A DNA stretch of 64,000 nt from a bacterium (GTDB lineage: Bacteria > Patescibacteriota > Saccharimonadia > Saccharimonadales > Saccharimonadaceae): contig SFVX01000001.1 in assembly GCA_004561445.1 (NCBI GenBank), forward strand, positions 124,001 through 188,000, read 5' to 3'. The translations under genes were made by a program, and so were the position numbers. Each line of letters opens with the position of its first letter. The stretch's first letter is position 1. Shown here piece by piece: positions 26,007 to 34,445 of this stretch. A model generated the notes under the pieces. The model was not told the DNA's origin, did no database searches, and saw only the letters and a list, made by a program, of their open reading frames with translations.

Positions 26007-26963
26007 TTATTGTATCAACTTCCTTTTTGCCTTTGTAGTGGCGCGCTTGCGGGCGGTATCGGCGTCGACGGTGCGTTTGGCGTACTCGGCAGCATGAACG
26101 TCGACGTGAAACCTATTCATATCTTCAGCAATACGTTCGGCTTGCGGAATATTGGTCGCAGTTTTAATAATGTGGGGTTTTGATGTCTCGGTAGTAGCAC
26201 GGCGAATTTGTTCAACGCTTGGGCGCTCGGATTGAACGCTAGCAAGCGGACGCTTATTAAGTTGAATGCTAGCCGCATCAAGATTGTAATGGCCGCCTTC
26301 TTTTTGATCGCCGATGATTTTGCCATGGCTTAGCGTAATAACGCGACGGCGAAGCTGATTGACGATTTTTTCATCATGAGTGGTGACAAGAATAGTAGTA
26401 CCAAAGTTATTAATTTCTTCGAGCAAATGAACAATACCCCAAGAAGTCTCTGGGTCGAGGTTACCAGTCGGCTCATCGGCGATGAGGATTTTCGGTTGAC
26501 GTGCCATTGAGCGCGCGATTGCGACGCGTTGACGCTGACCACCGGAGAGCTGGCCTGGAAATTTGTGCCCTTGATCGGCAAGGCCCACTAGCTCAAGCAC
26601 TTTTGGTACCGTGCGACGGATTTCGGCGTTTGAAACACCGACAATCTCGAGCGCAAAAGCAACGTTTTCGTAGACGGTGCGATTAGGCAAGAGCTTAAAG
26701 TCCTGAAAAACTACACCAATGCGACGGCGAAGATGCGGAATATGGCGTTTTTTCATGTATTCATAATCAATGCCACCGACCATCACCTTGCCACTGGTCG
26801 GAGTTTCTTCCTTGGTAAGCATCTTGATTAGCGTAGATTTGCCGGCACCAGATTTACCGACCAAAAAGACAAATTCCTTTGGTTGAATATGAAGCGAAAT
26901 ATTATCTAGCGCAGGTTTCTTGTCACCAGGATAGTATTTAACAACATCGTCAAGTAGGATCAT
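26007..26963 (-). CDS. ftsE: Cell-division ABC transporter ATPase FtsE with C-terminal extension
   Basis: 318 aa. Residues 1-225 are a standard FtsE ATPase: Walker A GKSGAGKST, Q-loop VVFQDFKLL, signature LSGGQRQRVAIARSM, Walker B ILIADEPTGNLD, H-loop VTTHDEKIV. ATP hydrolysis drives FtsX to activate the cell-wall hydrolase. The last about 90 residues are an unusual basic extension, not seen in ordinary FtsE, probably cytoplasmic and disordered. A -10 TAATAT (26970-26975) lies six bases before the ATG: leaderless first gene of the ftsE-ftsX-CHAP operon. Confidence 0.94.
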   Translation of the reverse strand: MILLDDVVKYYPGDKKPALDNISLHIQPKEFVFLVGKSGAGKSTLIKMLTKEETPTSGKVMVGGIDYEYMKKRHIPHLRRRIGVVFQDFKLLPNRTVYENVAFALEIVGVSNAEIRRTVPKVLELVGLADQGHKFPGQLSGGQRQRVAIARSMARQPKILIADEPTGNLDPETSWGIVHLLEEINNFGTTILVTTHDEKIVNQLRRRVITLSHGKIIGDQKEGGHYNLDAASIQLNKRPLASVQSERPSVEQIRRATTETSKPHIIKTATNIPQAERIAEDMNRFHVDVHAAEYAKRTVDADTARKRATTKAKRKLIQ

Positions 26964-27071
26964 ATCTTTATATTAACATGAGCGTCTTCAGATGTCCAAA
27001 TCGACGATAAGATTGCACTTATGCTTTATTTTATTTTTGGTCTATTTTAAGCTTCTTGTAGGCTAAAAATT

Positions 27072-28160
27072 CTAGACATTTTGGCCAGCAGCTTCATCGA
27101 GGTAGCTCGTAATGAAGTTGTCTATTTTGCCGTCTAATACTGCATCGGCATCATTTTCTTCGTATTTTGTGCGCGTATCTTTAACGAGTTTGTATGGATG
27201 TAATACGTAATTGCGAATTTGTTGGCCCCATGAGGCCGACTCACCTGCGCGCAGCGAATCAATAGATTCGGCGTTTTGCTCCTGCATCATTTGTTGAAGT
27301 TTACCACGCAAGATTTCCATCGCTTTCTCTTTATTTTGGAGTTGAGAGCGTTCGTTTTGAATGGCAACGACAGTATTTGTTGGAATATGCGTAATACGTA
27401 CAGCAGAGTTAGTCGTATTTACGGACTGACCACCATGGCCTCCAGAGTGATAGACGTCAATGCGAAGATCTTTTGGATTAATCTGAACCTCAGAGTCGTC
27501 ACGAATGACTGGTAAGACTTCGACCAATGCGAAGGAAGTCTGACGCAAATGATCAGCATTGAATGGGCTTTGACGCACGAGACGATGCGTACCATGCTCA
27601 GACTTGAGCTGGCCGTAAATATTATGGCCTGAAATTTCAAGGACAGAAGTTTTAATTCCAGCTTCTTCCCCATCGATACGATCTAGAATTTGTACCTTAT
27701 AGCCGTGACGCTCCGTCCAGCGCAAGTACATTCGCTCAAGCATACTCGCCCAGTCCATTGCTTCGGTGCCACCAGCGCCAGAAGTAATACGCAAAATTGC
27801 ATCATTATGGTCGTGCTTACCAGTAAAACGCAAAGCACGGCGTAAGTCCGCAAAAGATTGCTCCATAGCAGTAAGTTGATCAGCAAACTCGTCAACGAGC
27901 GATTCGTCGCCGAGTGCCATAAGCTCAGAAATATCGTTTAGTTGAGTTTTGAGTAAAGTCCAAGGATCTAGCTCTTCATGAAGATTGGCTAGTGCGGTAG
28001 TTTTTTCGCGTGCGTTATCTGGATTGTTCCAGATTTCTGGTACGGCAACTTCTTTTTCAAGTTCAGAAAGGGTAGCCAGGCGTTGGTCAAGGTTTAGTTT
28101 TTCCCAGCTGGCCTGAAAATCGGCCTGCAAAATATCTAGACGCTTACTTAGGTCGAACAT
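27072..28160 (-). CDS. prfB: Peptide chain release factor 2, no programmed frameshift
   Basis: 362 aa; recognises UAA and UGA stop codons. RF2-type specificity tripeptide SPF is in RLVRQSPFNADHLRQTSF and the peptidyl-tRNA hydrolysis motif GGQ in SGGHGGQSVNTT. The frame is continuous from MFDLSKRLDIL onward, with no internal UGA near codon 25, so the common autoregulatory +1 frameshift is absent. Its presence supports use of UGA as stop in this organism. A -10 TACAAT (28167-28172) is six bases before the ATG (leaderless). Confidence 0.95.
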   Translation of the reverse strand: MFDLSKRLDILQADFQASWEKLNLDQRLATLSELEKEVAVPEIWNNPDNAREKTTALANLHEELDPWTLLKTQLNDISELMALGDESLVDEFADQLTAMEQSFADLRRALRFTGKHDHNDAILRITSGAGGTEAMDWASMLERMYLRWTERHGYKVQILDRIDGEEAGIKTSVLEISGHNIYGQLKSEHGTHRLVRQSPFNADHLRQTSFALVEVLPVIRDDSEVQINPKDLRIDVYHSGGHGGQSVNTTNSAVRITHIPTNTVVAIQNERSQLQNKEKAMEILRGKLQQMMQEQNAESIDSLRAGESASWGQQIRNYVLHPYKLVKDTRTKYEENDADAVLDGKIDNFITSYLDEAAGQNV

Positions 28161-28180
28161 GAGTTAATTGTACTACACTT

Positions 28181-28828
28181 TTATTCTGGAAGCTTGAATA
28201 TGGGGAGGTTTTTAATGTCGTAGCTGGCGATTTGCGTGCGCCTAAGAGCAGTTAGATAAGCGCCACAGCCAAGGTCTTTACCGATATCTTCGGCGAGCGT
28301 GCGGATATAGGTGCCGCTACTAACATGGCAGCGGATTTTCGCGCTCGGGTAGTCGAAGTCCAGAATATCGATAGAATAGATTTGGATTTTGCGAACTGGA
28401 ATTTCTACTTCTTTGCCAGCGCGGGCTAGTTTATAGGCACGCTGACCATTGATTTTGATGGCGGAGTAGGCAGGTGGAGTTTGTTCAATTTCGCCGACAA
28501 ATTTCTGGATAGTTTGCTCAAATTGCTCACGAGAAATTAACTCTGCGGAAGTTTGCGTAATCTCGCCCTCAGGATCGCCAGTAGTCGAAGTAGAACCAAG
28601 ACGAAGCGTAGCTTCGTAAACTTTGTCGAGTTTCATAAATTCGGAGCATCTTTTTGTTGCCTTACCCGCCATTAAAATAAGAAGTCCCGTGGCAAAAGGA
28701 TCAAGTGTGCCAGTATGCCCAACTTTCACTTTGTGCCCTTCGCGCTCAGAAAGTACACGACGCACGCGTGCGACAGCACCAAAGCTAGTAATTCCGGCCG
28801 GTTTATCAACAAAAATAATTTCTTCCAT
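28181..28828 (-). CDS. truB: tRNA pseudouridine-55 synthase TruB
   Basis: 215 aa; makes pseudouridine 55 in the T-loop of tRNAs. Catalytic aspartate in GHTGTLDPFATGLL; other TruB motifs are DKPAGITSFGAV, YSAIKINGQRAYKLAR and VSSGTYIRTLAEDIG. It lacks the C-terminal PUA domain of longer TruB proteins. The -10 TATAAT (28835-28840) is six bases before the ATG (leaderless); on the other strand the same 31-bp interval carries the -10 of the divergent gene at 28860. Confidence 0.94.
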   Translation of the reverse strand: MEEIIFVDKPAGITSFGAVARVRRVLSEREGHKVKVGHTGTLDPFATGLLILMAGKATKRCSEFMKLDKVYEATLRLGSTSTTGDPEGEITQTSAELISREQFEQTIQKFVGEIEQTPPAYSAIKINGQRAYKLARAGKEVEIPVRKIQIYSIDILDFDYPSAKIRCHVSSGTYIRTLAEDIGKDLGCGAYLTALRRTQIASYDIKNLPIFKLPE

Positions 28829-28859
28829 GCGTTTATTATAAATGTTTTATACTAAAAGT

Positions 28860-29774
28860 ATGGAACAAGATCCCGGGAATAAGAAGTTTGAGAATAACAA
28901 GTGGGACATGCTTCGCGAGCCGGAATTCAAAGACAGGACGGAAGAAACTCCCGAGAAAAAACGCGAACGCACTGATGCCGAGAAGGCGAGAATCGCCGAA
29001 AGAGTTTTATCGGCTGAAGAAACTGCAATTTTAGCGCGGGATTATTTTGAGCGCGCGAAAGCGGAAGCGCCAACAAGAGCAAAAGGATACATTTCAAATA
29101 TGCTCGATACAGAGACTGCTTTTAGAAAACAAGTTAAACGTGCGCAGGAACGTGGCGAAAGCCATATTAGTCGCAAAGAGTTCGAAATTTGGGAAGATGA
29201 TTATGAATCAGACTGGAAGCACGCACATGAAGAAATGCGTCGCGGTGATATTGTGACATCTAAGGCTGAGGCTGAAATTGAGTCGGCATTAATGCTAAGT
29301 GACGGAGATGCTTTGAATGACACGATTGAAGCGCAAGCGGGACATTTTTACTTTGAACGTAGTAAGGCGCTGGACGATGCGATTCGCGCATCTGACGATC
29401 CGAAACGCAACGAAGACTTAGCGAAGCTAGGTAGCTTTTTGAGTAGCGTGCAAGAACACCTAAACTACAAATATATGGATATGCGTGGTAGCGATGCATG
29501 GGAATTTGAATCTTACGACCGACAACGCACAAAAGCGCACAACGATCTAATTAGACATCTAAATAGTCTAAATGACCTGGCGCGCAAGTATGGCGTCCGG
29601 CCATTTACGATGCGCAATTTCTGGACAAGCGAACAATCGCTTAGATCCGATCCAGAACCCGTCAAGCAGCGTATGCGTCATGATAGACATCAAGTCGAGG
29701 CTTATTGTAGAAACGCTTTTACGCGTTTGCACGAAAGCGCGGAACGCCAAGCCGAGCGTCGCTCCTTCTTCTAA
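28860..29774 (+). CDS. Highly charged helical protein, unknown function
   Basis: 304 aa, no signal peptide or TM helix, rich in Glu/Arg/Lys/Asp/Ala and almost entirely helix-prone. Not recognised. The true start is MEQDPGNKKFENN at 28860; an in-frame ATG at 28842 lies in the promoter. -10 TATACT (28848-28853) is six bases before the ATG, so the mRNA is leaderless. It is divergent from truB and no gene follows on the same strand before a new promoter at 29802. Confidence 0.75.
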   Translation: MEQDPGNKKFENNKWDMLREPEFKDRTEETPEKKRERTDAEKARIAERVLSAEETAILARDYFERAKAEAPTRAKGYISNMLDTETAFRKQVKRAQERGESHISRKEFEIWEDDYESDWKHAHEEMRRGDIVTSKAEAEIESALMLSDGDALNDTIEAQAGHFYFERSKALDDAIRASDDPKRNEDLAKLGSFLSSVQEHLNYKYMDMRGSDAWEFESYDRQRTKAHNDLIRHLNSLNDLARKYGVRPFTMRNFWTSEQSLRSDPEPVKQRMRHDRHQVEAYCRNAFTRLHESAERQAERRSFF

Positions 29775-29801
29775 AATTCGCCCGCTGCTAGTCTAGCGGT
29801 A

Positions 29802-29830
29802 TTGACTTTTTGACGCAAATATGCTATAAT
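29802..29830 (+). promoter_or_regulatory. Consensus promoter of the 90-aa protein gene
   Basis: -35 TTGACT (29802-29807), 17-nt spacer ending in TGC, -10 TATAAT (29825-29830). Unlike most genes here, about 45 nt of leader with a strong SD (GGGGGTGAT) follow before the ATG at 29882. Confidence 0.85.
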
Positions 29831-29881
29831 GGGATTGATGCATTAATTTTGCTCAAGAATATATCGTCAGGGGGTGATATT

Positions 29882-30154
29882 ATGTTTGACGTAAACGAAT
29901 GCACGCAAATTGTAGAAAGGATGAATAAGGAAGATTTTCATCAGCAAATCGTGCGTGGGGTGCTGGCTAGCAACGAGTTTTCGCGACTGATGTCGATTGG
30001 ACTGAGTGCCATCGACGAAGACGACAAAAGACGTATCTGTAGCCAGCTAACAGCTGCAAAAGTTCCGGTAGAGTATTCTCCCGAGGAGGGGTTTGATGAA
30101 AATCTGGTCCGCTTGGCGAACTGCATTACGGCTCGCGCCGTCAGTGTACGTTAG
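29882..30154 (+). CDS. Small soluble protein, unknown function
   Basis: 90 aa beginning MFDVNECTQIVERMNKED; acidic, helical, no recognised domain. The start is set by the SD GGGGGTG 5 nt upstream. It is a single-gene transcription unit with one of the strongest promoters in the window and its own terminator, so it is probably abundant. Nothing more can be said of its role. Confidence 0.72.
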   Translation: MFDVNECTQIVERMNKEDFHQQIVRGVLASNEFSRLMSIGLSAIDEDDKRRICSQLTAAKVPVEYSPEEGFDENLVRLANCITARAVSVR

Positions 30155-30165
30155 GTCATCCAACA

Positions 30166-30198
30166 AATGTCGCCCCTGTAATTGGGACGACATTTTCT
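30166..30198. terminator. Bidirectional terminator after the 90-aa protein gene
   Basis: Stem AATGTCG.CCC / GGG.CGACATT followed by TTTCTTT on the plus strand; the minus-strand thioredoxin-like gene ends just beside it. Confidence 0.75.
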
Positions 30199-30774
30199 TT
30201 ATTTGTACTTAGCAAGGAAGCTTTCCATAGATGCTTGATCAACATTGTCAACACGATCATAAATGACGCCGTCTTTGAGATAGATTAACGTTGGCGCATT
30301 GTCAGAGCCAAGAGTAAGTTTAGTAGCAACGGCGGTCGGATAATCCTTATCGTTGACGCTAGTAGCATTAAAGCGATAGATATTGATGTCGGATTCGTTC
30401 TTGAGATAGTTGGCGAGATTTTTACCATAGCTATCACAGTACGAGCCACAGTCTTTACTAGTAATGTACACGAAACCACTAGCTTTAGTATTATAAACCC
30501 AGTCGATGATAGCAGCACCACTAATTACAACCATACCGTCACTGTCACGATGATTATCTTGAATAGAAGTAGATAGCGAATCTTTATAACGGCTCGCGTC
30601 GATAAGCTCATAGCGATCAGCAAGCGAGGCAAAAGTAATCGCAAGCGTCAGCGCAATAATAATCGCAGTTAACATACTAAAAAATAGACAAACTGGGAGC
30701 GTGCTAGAGTTTTTTGCACAGGCATCGCAAGTTTTATCACATTTTTTATCTGATTTAGTTTTTTTGGTTGTCAT
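30199..30774 (-). CDS. Membrane-anchored thioredoxin-like protein
   Basis: 191 aa. A cysteine-rich cytoplasmic N-terminus (KKCDKTCDACAKN), one TM helix (about 30-52) and an extracellular thioredoxin-fold domain (about 85-190) with the motif SKDCGSYCDSYG, that is CxxxC rather than the usual CxxC, and the cis-proline region NAPTLIYLKDG. It may assist disulfide exchange of surface proteins, but the altered motif makes the activity uncertain. SD GGGTGAG precedes the ATG. Confidence 0.75.
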   Translation of the reverse strand: MTTKKTKSDKKCDKTCDACAKNSSTLPVCLFFSMLTAIIIALTLAITFASLADRYELIDASRYKDSLSTSIQDNHRDSDGMVVISGAAIIDWVYNTKASGFVYITSKDCGSYCDSYGKNLANYLKNESDINIYRFNATSVNDKDYPTAVATKLTLGSDNAPTLIYLKDGVIYDRVDNVDQASMESFLAKYK

Positions 30775-30826
30775 TTTCTCACCCTTTAGTACTTATGCTT
30801 ATTTTAGCACATATTACGATAGTCAA

Positions 30827-30858
30827 CAAAAAGCCACCCCGCAACTGAGGTGGCTGAT
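30827..30858 (-). terminator. Terminator of the RNase J gene
   Basis: Minus strand: stem AGCCACC / GGTGGCT with a 10-nt loop followed by five U, immediately after the RNase J stop codon. Confidence 0.85.
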
Positions 30859-30860
30859 TT

Positions 30861-33023
30861 TTAAACTTTATTGATGACTGGAATTACGATAGGCGTGTGG
30901 CCAGTAGCATCAAAGAGAATATGCGTAACGTCCTCTTTAATCTCTTCTTTGAGAGCCTTAATATCGGAATCATTGGCGATATTACGATCGGTTTTGGCGC
31001 GCAAGTAGTGACGAATCTTGCCGATTAACTCTTCAGAGTTGTCGAGATAGATAAAGGCGCGCGAGACGATGTCTGGCGTCTTAATAAGGCGACCAGTCTT
31101 TTTACTAAGCGTCAAGATGACAACAAAGATGCCTTCGCGAGAAATGTGGATACGGTCTTTGACGACGGCTTCGTTGACCTGGCGATCAGCGTCATCGTAA
31201 AGCTTATTGCCGACCGAGATACGACCGTTTTTATGAATGGTCTGGTCTGGCATGAGCTCGATAATATCACCGTCATCCGCGACTAGAATATTGTCGCGCG
31301 GAATGCCGACAACATTCTCGGCCATTTCAGCATTGTGCTGAAGCATATAGAATTCGCCATGGTATGGAACGTAGTTCTTTGGATGCAAATCGGTAACATA
31401 TTTGACGTGATCCTCGTAATAGGCATGGCCAGAAAGATGAAGTGGACCAATATTCGTAATATGAGTCTTGCCATTTTGAATTACCTGTGCGCCTTCGCGA
31501 AGGAGGCCACCGACGGTAGTAGTGACTTTTGGCTCATTGCCCGGAATTGGATTGGAGCTAAAGACGATGGTGTCGCTAGCTTTGATCTTGATATAGCGAT
31601 GAGCGCCAGAGACCATGCGATTGAGCACGGCGTTAAGCTCACCCTGAGAACCAGTACAAACAATTGTAACTTTCTCATCTGGAAGTTTAACAATATCTTC
31701 CATTTTCATGATGACGTCTTTTGGCACCTTAATAGCACGTGCACGAAGCGCAACTTCGACGTTATTAATCATCGAATAACCGGCAAAAGCGACTTTACGA
31801 CCACGCTTAGCGGCCTCATGGAGAACAAGCTCGATACGCTTAACCTGAGACGAGAAGCAGGAAATAATTACACGACCAGAGGCGTAGTGGTCCATAACAC
31901 GACCCATATTTTCACCGACGTCAAATTCGCTGTGCGGGTGTGTACCTGGTGTATCAATATTGGTCGATTCGTTCAAAAGAACTGCAATTCCCTCAGTATT
32001 AGCAATATTGACCAAATAATCGTAATCGGCTGGCGTGTCCATCGGATTGGTCTCAAAGCGCCAGTCGCCAGAAAGCACGATGTTGCCGTTTGGCGTACGG
32101 AACAAAATCGAAGTGTTACCTGGAATCGAATGCAACATATGAATAAATTCACAAGATAAATGCTGAGTAAGCTGGATTTTCTTGTGGTCAAGTGGATTGA
32201 CGATCTGGTAATTCATTTCTGGTACATCGCTCAGCTCAGACATCTGACGCTTAATCATGCCAATAGTAAACGGTGTAGCGTAAATTGGAACGAGCGGGCC
32301 AAAGAAAGGTAAAAGATGCTTACAGGCGCCAATGTGATCAAGATGGGCGTGTGTAAAGAGAATAGCTTTGACTTTCTCGCGATTGTCTTCGAGATATTTG
32401 GAAGCTGGGATCATATAATTGACGCCCGGATAGTCATTGTCAGCAAAAAGCGTACCCATATCGACAAGAACGATTTCGCCCTGATACTCGATGGCGGTCA
32501 TGTTTTTACCGATACCATTTTCGCCAAGGCCGCCGATTGGAATAATGCGAACAGCGTCTTTGTGTGGACGAGCGGCGCGCAGCTGACTCATAGTCACTTG
32601 GTTGCCATGATAGCCGTTGTAGCGCGATTTATTAACTGGAATGCCAATGATGTGTTGAGTTGCCTGAGCATTAACATCTTGACTGAGCATGCGCTGATGA
32701 TGCACCATCTCGCCTTTGCGCGTAGAAACTAGTAAATTAACGTCGCGGCGTTTTTCGGTAGATTCAGACTTGGCTTTCTTGGTTTTGGCTGCGGTTTTGA
32801 CGGTTTTAGCAGATTTAACGGCAGTCTTGGTAGTCTTTTTGGCGGTCTTGATCGATTTTTTGCTCTGGACGAGCCTTTCGTCTTTGCCGCCTGGCGCAAA
32901 ATTGGCGTTAAAATTGCGTTTTTGATTCTCTTCGAATTGTTTTTTGATGTCTGGAAGGCGCTCGGCACGGCTTTTTAATAATCTAGCGCGGCGTTCGGCC
33001 TCGGCCTGACTTTTTTCGTTCAT
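30861..33023 (-). CDS. rnj: Ribonuclease J with long basic N-terminal extension
   Basis: 720 aa. Residues about 1-150 are a Lys/Ala/Arg-rich extension; the metallo-beta-lactamase domain begins near RIIPIGGLGENGIGKNMTAI and carries the zinc motif FTHAHLDHIGA, then the beta-CASP domain with SGHAYYEDHVKYV and the C-terminal dimerisation domain. RNase J is the 5'-3' exo/endonuclease of mRNA decay and rRNA processing in organisms without RNase E. The basic extension probably adds RNA affinity. Promoter at 33126-33154 and SD AAAGGAAAT; the leader is about 96 nt, so this gene is not leaderless. Confidence 0.95.
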   Translation of the reverse strand: MNEKSQAEAERRARLLKSRAERLPDIKKQFEENQKRNFNANFAPGGKDERLVQSKKSIKTAKKTTKTAVKSAKTVKTAAKTKKAKSESTEKRRDVNLLVSTRKGEMVHHQRMLSQDVNAQATQHIIGIPVNKSRYNGYHGNQVTMSQLRAARPHKDAVRIIPIGGLGENGIGKNMTAIEYQGEIVLVDMGTLFADNDYPGVNYMIPASKYLEDNREKVKAILFTHAHLDHIGACKHLLPFFGPLVPIYATPFTIGMIKRQMSELSDVPEMNYQIVNPLDHKKIQLTQHLSCEFIHMLHSIPGNTSILFRTPNGNIVLSGDWRFETNPMDTPADYDYLVNIANTEGIAVLLNESTNIDTPGTHPHSEFDVGENMGRVMDHYASGRVIISCFSSQVKRIELVLHEAAKRGRKVAFAGYSMINNVEVALRARAIKVPKDVIMKMEDIVKLPDEKVTIVCTGSQGELNAVLNRMVSGAHRYIKIKASDTIVFSSNPIPGNEPKVTTTVGGLLREGAQVIQNGKTHITNIGPLHLSGHAYYEDHVKYVTDLHPKNYVPYHGEFYMLQHNAEMAENVVGIPRDNILVADDGDIIELMPDQTIHKNGRISVGNKLYDDADRQVNEAVVKDRIHISREGIFVVILTLSKKTGRLIKTPDIVSRAFIYLDNSEELIGKIRHYLRAKTDRNIANDSDIKALKEEIKEDVTHILFDATGHTPIVIPVINKV

Positions 33024-33125
33024 TTATTTCCTTTTTGTTAAAAGCTAATATATCCCCACACTTAAGGCGCAAAACTGTCTAAAGAGTAAATATTTGTTGC
33101 GCAAATAAGTAAAAAAGTTATTTAG

Positions 33126-33154
33126 ATTATATCAAAAATCCCGAGACTTGTCAA
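33126..33154 (-). promoter_or_regulatory. Consensus promoter of RNase J
   Basis: Minus strand: -35 TTGACA (33149-33154), 17-nt spacer, -10 TATAAT (33126-33131). It is divergent from the nusA promoter 14 bp away. Confidence 0.85.
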
Positions 33155-33167
33155 AGCAGGCTTAGTA

Positions 33168-33196
33168 TTGACTTTTTGGGTAAAGTTTGCTATACT
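33168..33196 (+). promoter_or_regulatory. Consensus promoter of nusA
   Basis: -35 TTGACT (33168-33173), 17-nt spacer ending in TTTGC, -10 TATACT (33191-33196). Transcription start expected near 33203, leaving a leader of about 60 nt. Confidence 0.82.
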
Positions 33197-33214
33197 GGAA
33201 GTATACATAATTTG

Positions 33215-33241
33215 GCCGGCGCGAAAAGCGACGGCATTTTT
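33215..33241 (+). promoter_or_regulatory. Terminator-like hairpin in the nusA leader
   Basis: GCCGgCGC-gaaaa-GCGaCGGC (33215-33235) followed by a run of five T (33237-33241), between the transcription start and the nusA SD. It looks like a short intrinsic terminator and could let NusA limit its own transcription. Confidence 0.55.
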
Positions 33242-33262
33242 AAAGTCTAAAGAAAGGATAAA

Positions 33263-34405
33263 ATGAACTTAGATCTAGAACAGATGATCGCGATGGTTGA
33301 TATTATTTCCGAAGAAAAAGATCTGCCAAAAGATACCGTACTTGACGTAATTCAACAAGCGATTGCCGCCGCTTGGCGCAAAGACAACGGCGAAAAAGAT
33401 ATGAATGTCCGTTGCGAACTTGATTTGAATTCTGGTGAGGCCGTAGCATATGTAGCCCGCGAAGTGATTGAAGACGGCGTAGCATATAACCCTGCTACCG
33501 AGATTCCAGTCTCCGAAGCTGCAGGTTACGAAATTGGCGAAATTTACGAAGAAGCTTTCCCTGTTGGGAGCTTCTCGCGCGTAGCTTCGACTACTGCCAA
33601 GCAGGTCGCCGTACAGCGCCTACGCGACGCCGAGCGCGATGTTGTACTCTCGATGTACGAAGACAAGATTGGCACGGTTGTAAATGGTACTGTAACCCGT
33701 GTCGATCAACGCTGTGTACGCGTGGATCTTGGTAAAACCACTGGTATTATGCCAAAATCTGAGCAAATCGATGGCGAGTACTACGCAATCGGCTCCCGCA
33801 TCAAGGTTTTGATTGTTCGCGTTGAACGCAATGAGCGTGGCGCACAGTTGATTTTGAGCCGTGGCTCGGCCGCCTTTATTGAATATCTCTTCCGTCAAGA
33901 AGTACCAGAAATTGAGAATGGCACAGTAGAGATTAAGGCGATTGCTCGCGAAGCTGGTCGCCGTACTAAGATTGCCGTGACAGCGCTCGTACCAGGTATC
34001 GACCCAGTCGGCACCTTTGTTGGTGGTCGCGGCGTGCGCGTTCAGGCCGTAATGAACGAAATCGGTGATCGCGAGAAGATTGATATTATCAACTGGAGCG
34101 ATAACACTTCTGAGTTTATTCGCGAAGCTTTGAGCCCAGCCGAAATTCAACGCGTCGAAATCGACGGCAAGAAGGCAACTGTATATGTCGCAAAAGACCA
34201 ACAGTCGATTGCAATTGGCCGCATCGGTCAAAACGTTCGCCTAGCCTCGGAGCTAACCGGCTTTGAAATCAAGGTTGAAGTCGCCGCTGCGCCTGAGAAG
34301 AAGAAAAAGAAGAATGTCGAAGATTCTTTACTTTCGGCGATTGATGACGCTGAGGAAGCTGAAGCTATCGATGCCGCTGATGGCGAGACTGATCTTGGCG
34401 AGTAG
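33263..34405 (+). CDS. nusA: Transcription elongation/termination factor NusA
   Basis: 380 aa. N-terminal RNA-polymerase-binding domain (about 1-125), S1 domain (about 132-200; IGTVVNGTVTRVDQRCVRVDLG), KH1 and KH2 (about 225-345; GTFVGGRGVRVQAVMNEIGD and SIAIGRIGQNVRLASELTG), then a Lys-rich stretch and an acidic tail instead of the AR repeats of proteobacterial NusA. It binds RNA polymerase and nascent RNA to modulate pausing and termination. The usual rimP and infB neighbours are absent. SD AGAAAGGAT. Confidence 0.95.
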   Translation: MNLDLEQMIAMVDIISEEKDLPKDTVLDVIQQAIAAAWRKDNGEKDMNVRCELDLNSGEAVAYVAREVIEDGVAYNPATEIPVSEAAGYEIGEIYEEAFPVGSFSRVASTTAKQVAVQRLRDAERDVVLSMYEDKIGTVVNGTVTRVDQRCVRVDLGKTTGIMPKSEQIDGEYYAIGSRIKVLIVRVERNERGAQLILSRGSAAFIEYLFRQEVPEIENGTVEIKAIAREAGRRTKIAVTALVPGIDPVGTFVGGRGVRVQAVMNEIGDREKIDIINWSDNTSEFIREALSPAEIQRVEIDGKKATVYVAKDQQSIAIGRIGQNVRLASELTGFEIKVEVAAAPEKKKKKNVEDSLLSAIDDAEEAEAIDAADGETDLGE

Positions 34406-34415
34406 ATAGCCGCTT

Positions 34416-34445
34416 AAAAATACCCCCTTGCCGGGGGTATTTTTT
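34416..34445. terminator. Bidirectional terminator between nusA and the DUF2130 gene
   Basis: Stem AAAAATACCCCC / GGGGGTATTTTT with a 5-nt loop, T-rich on both sides; convergent genes end at 34405 (+) and 34444 (-). Confidence 0.88.
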
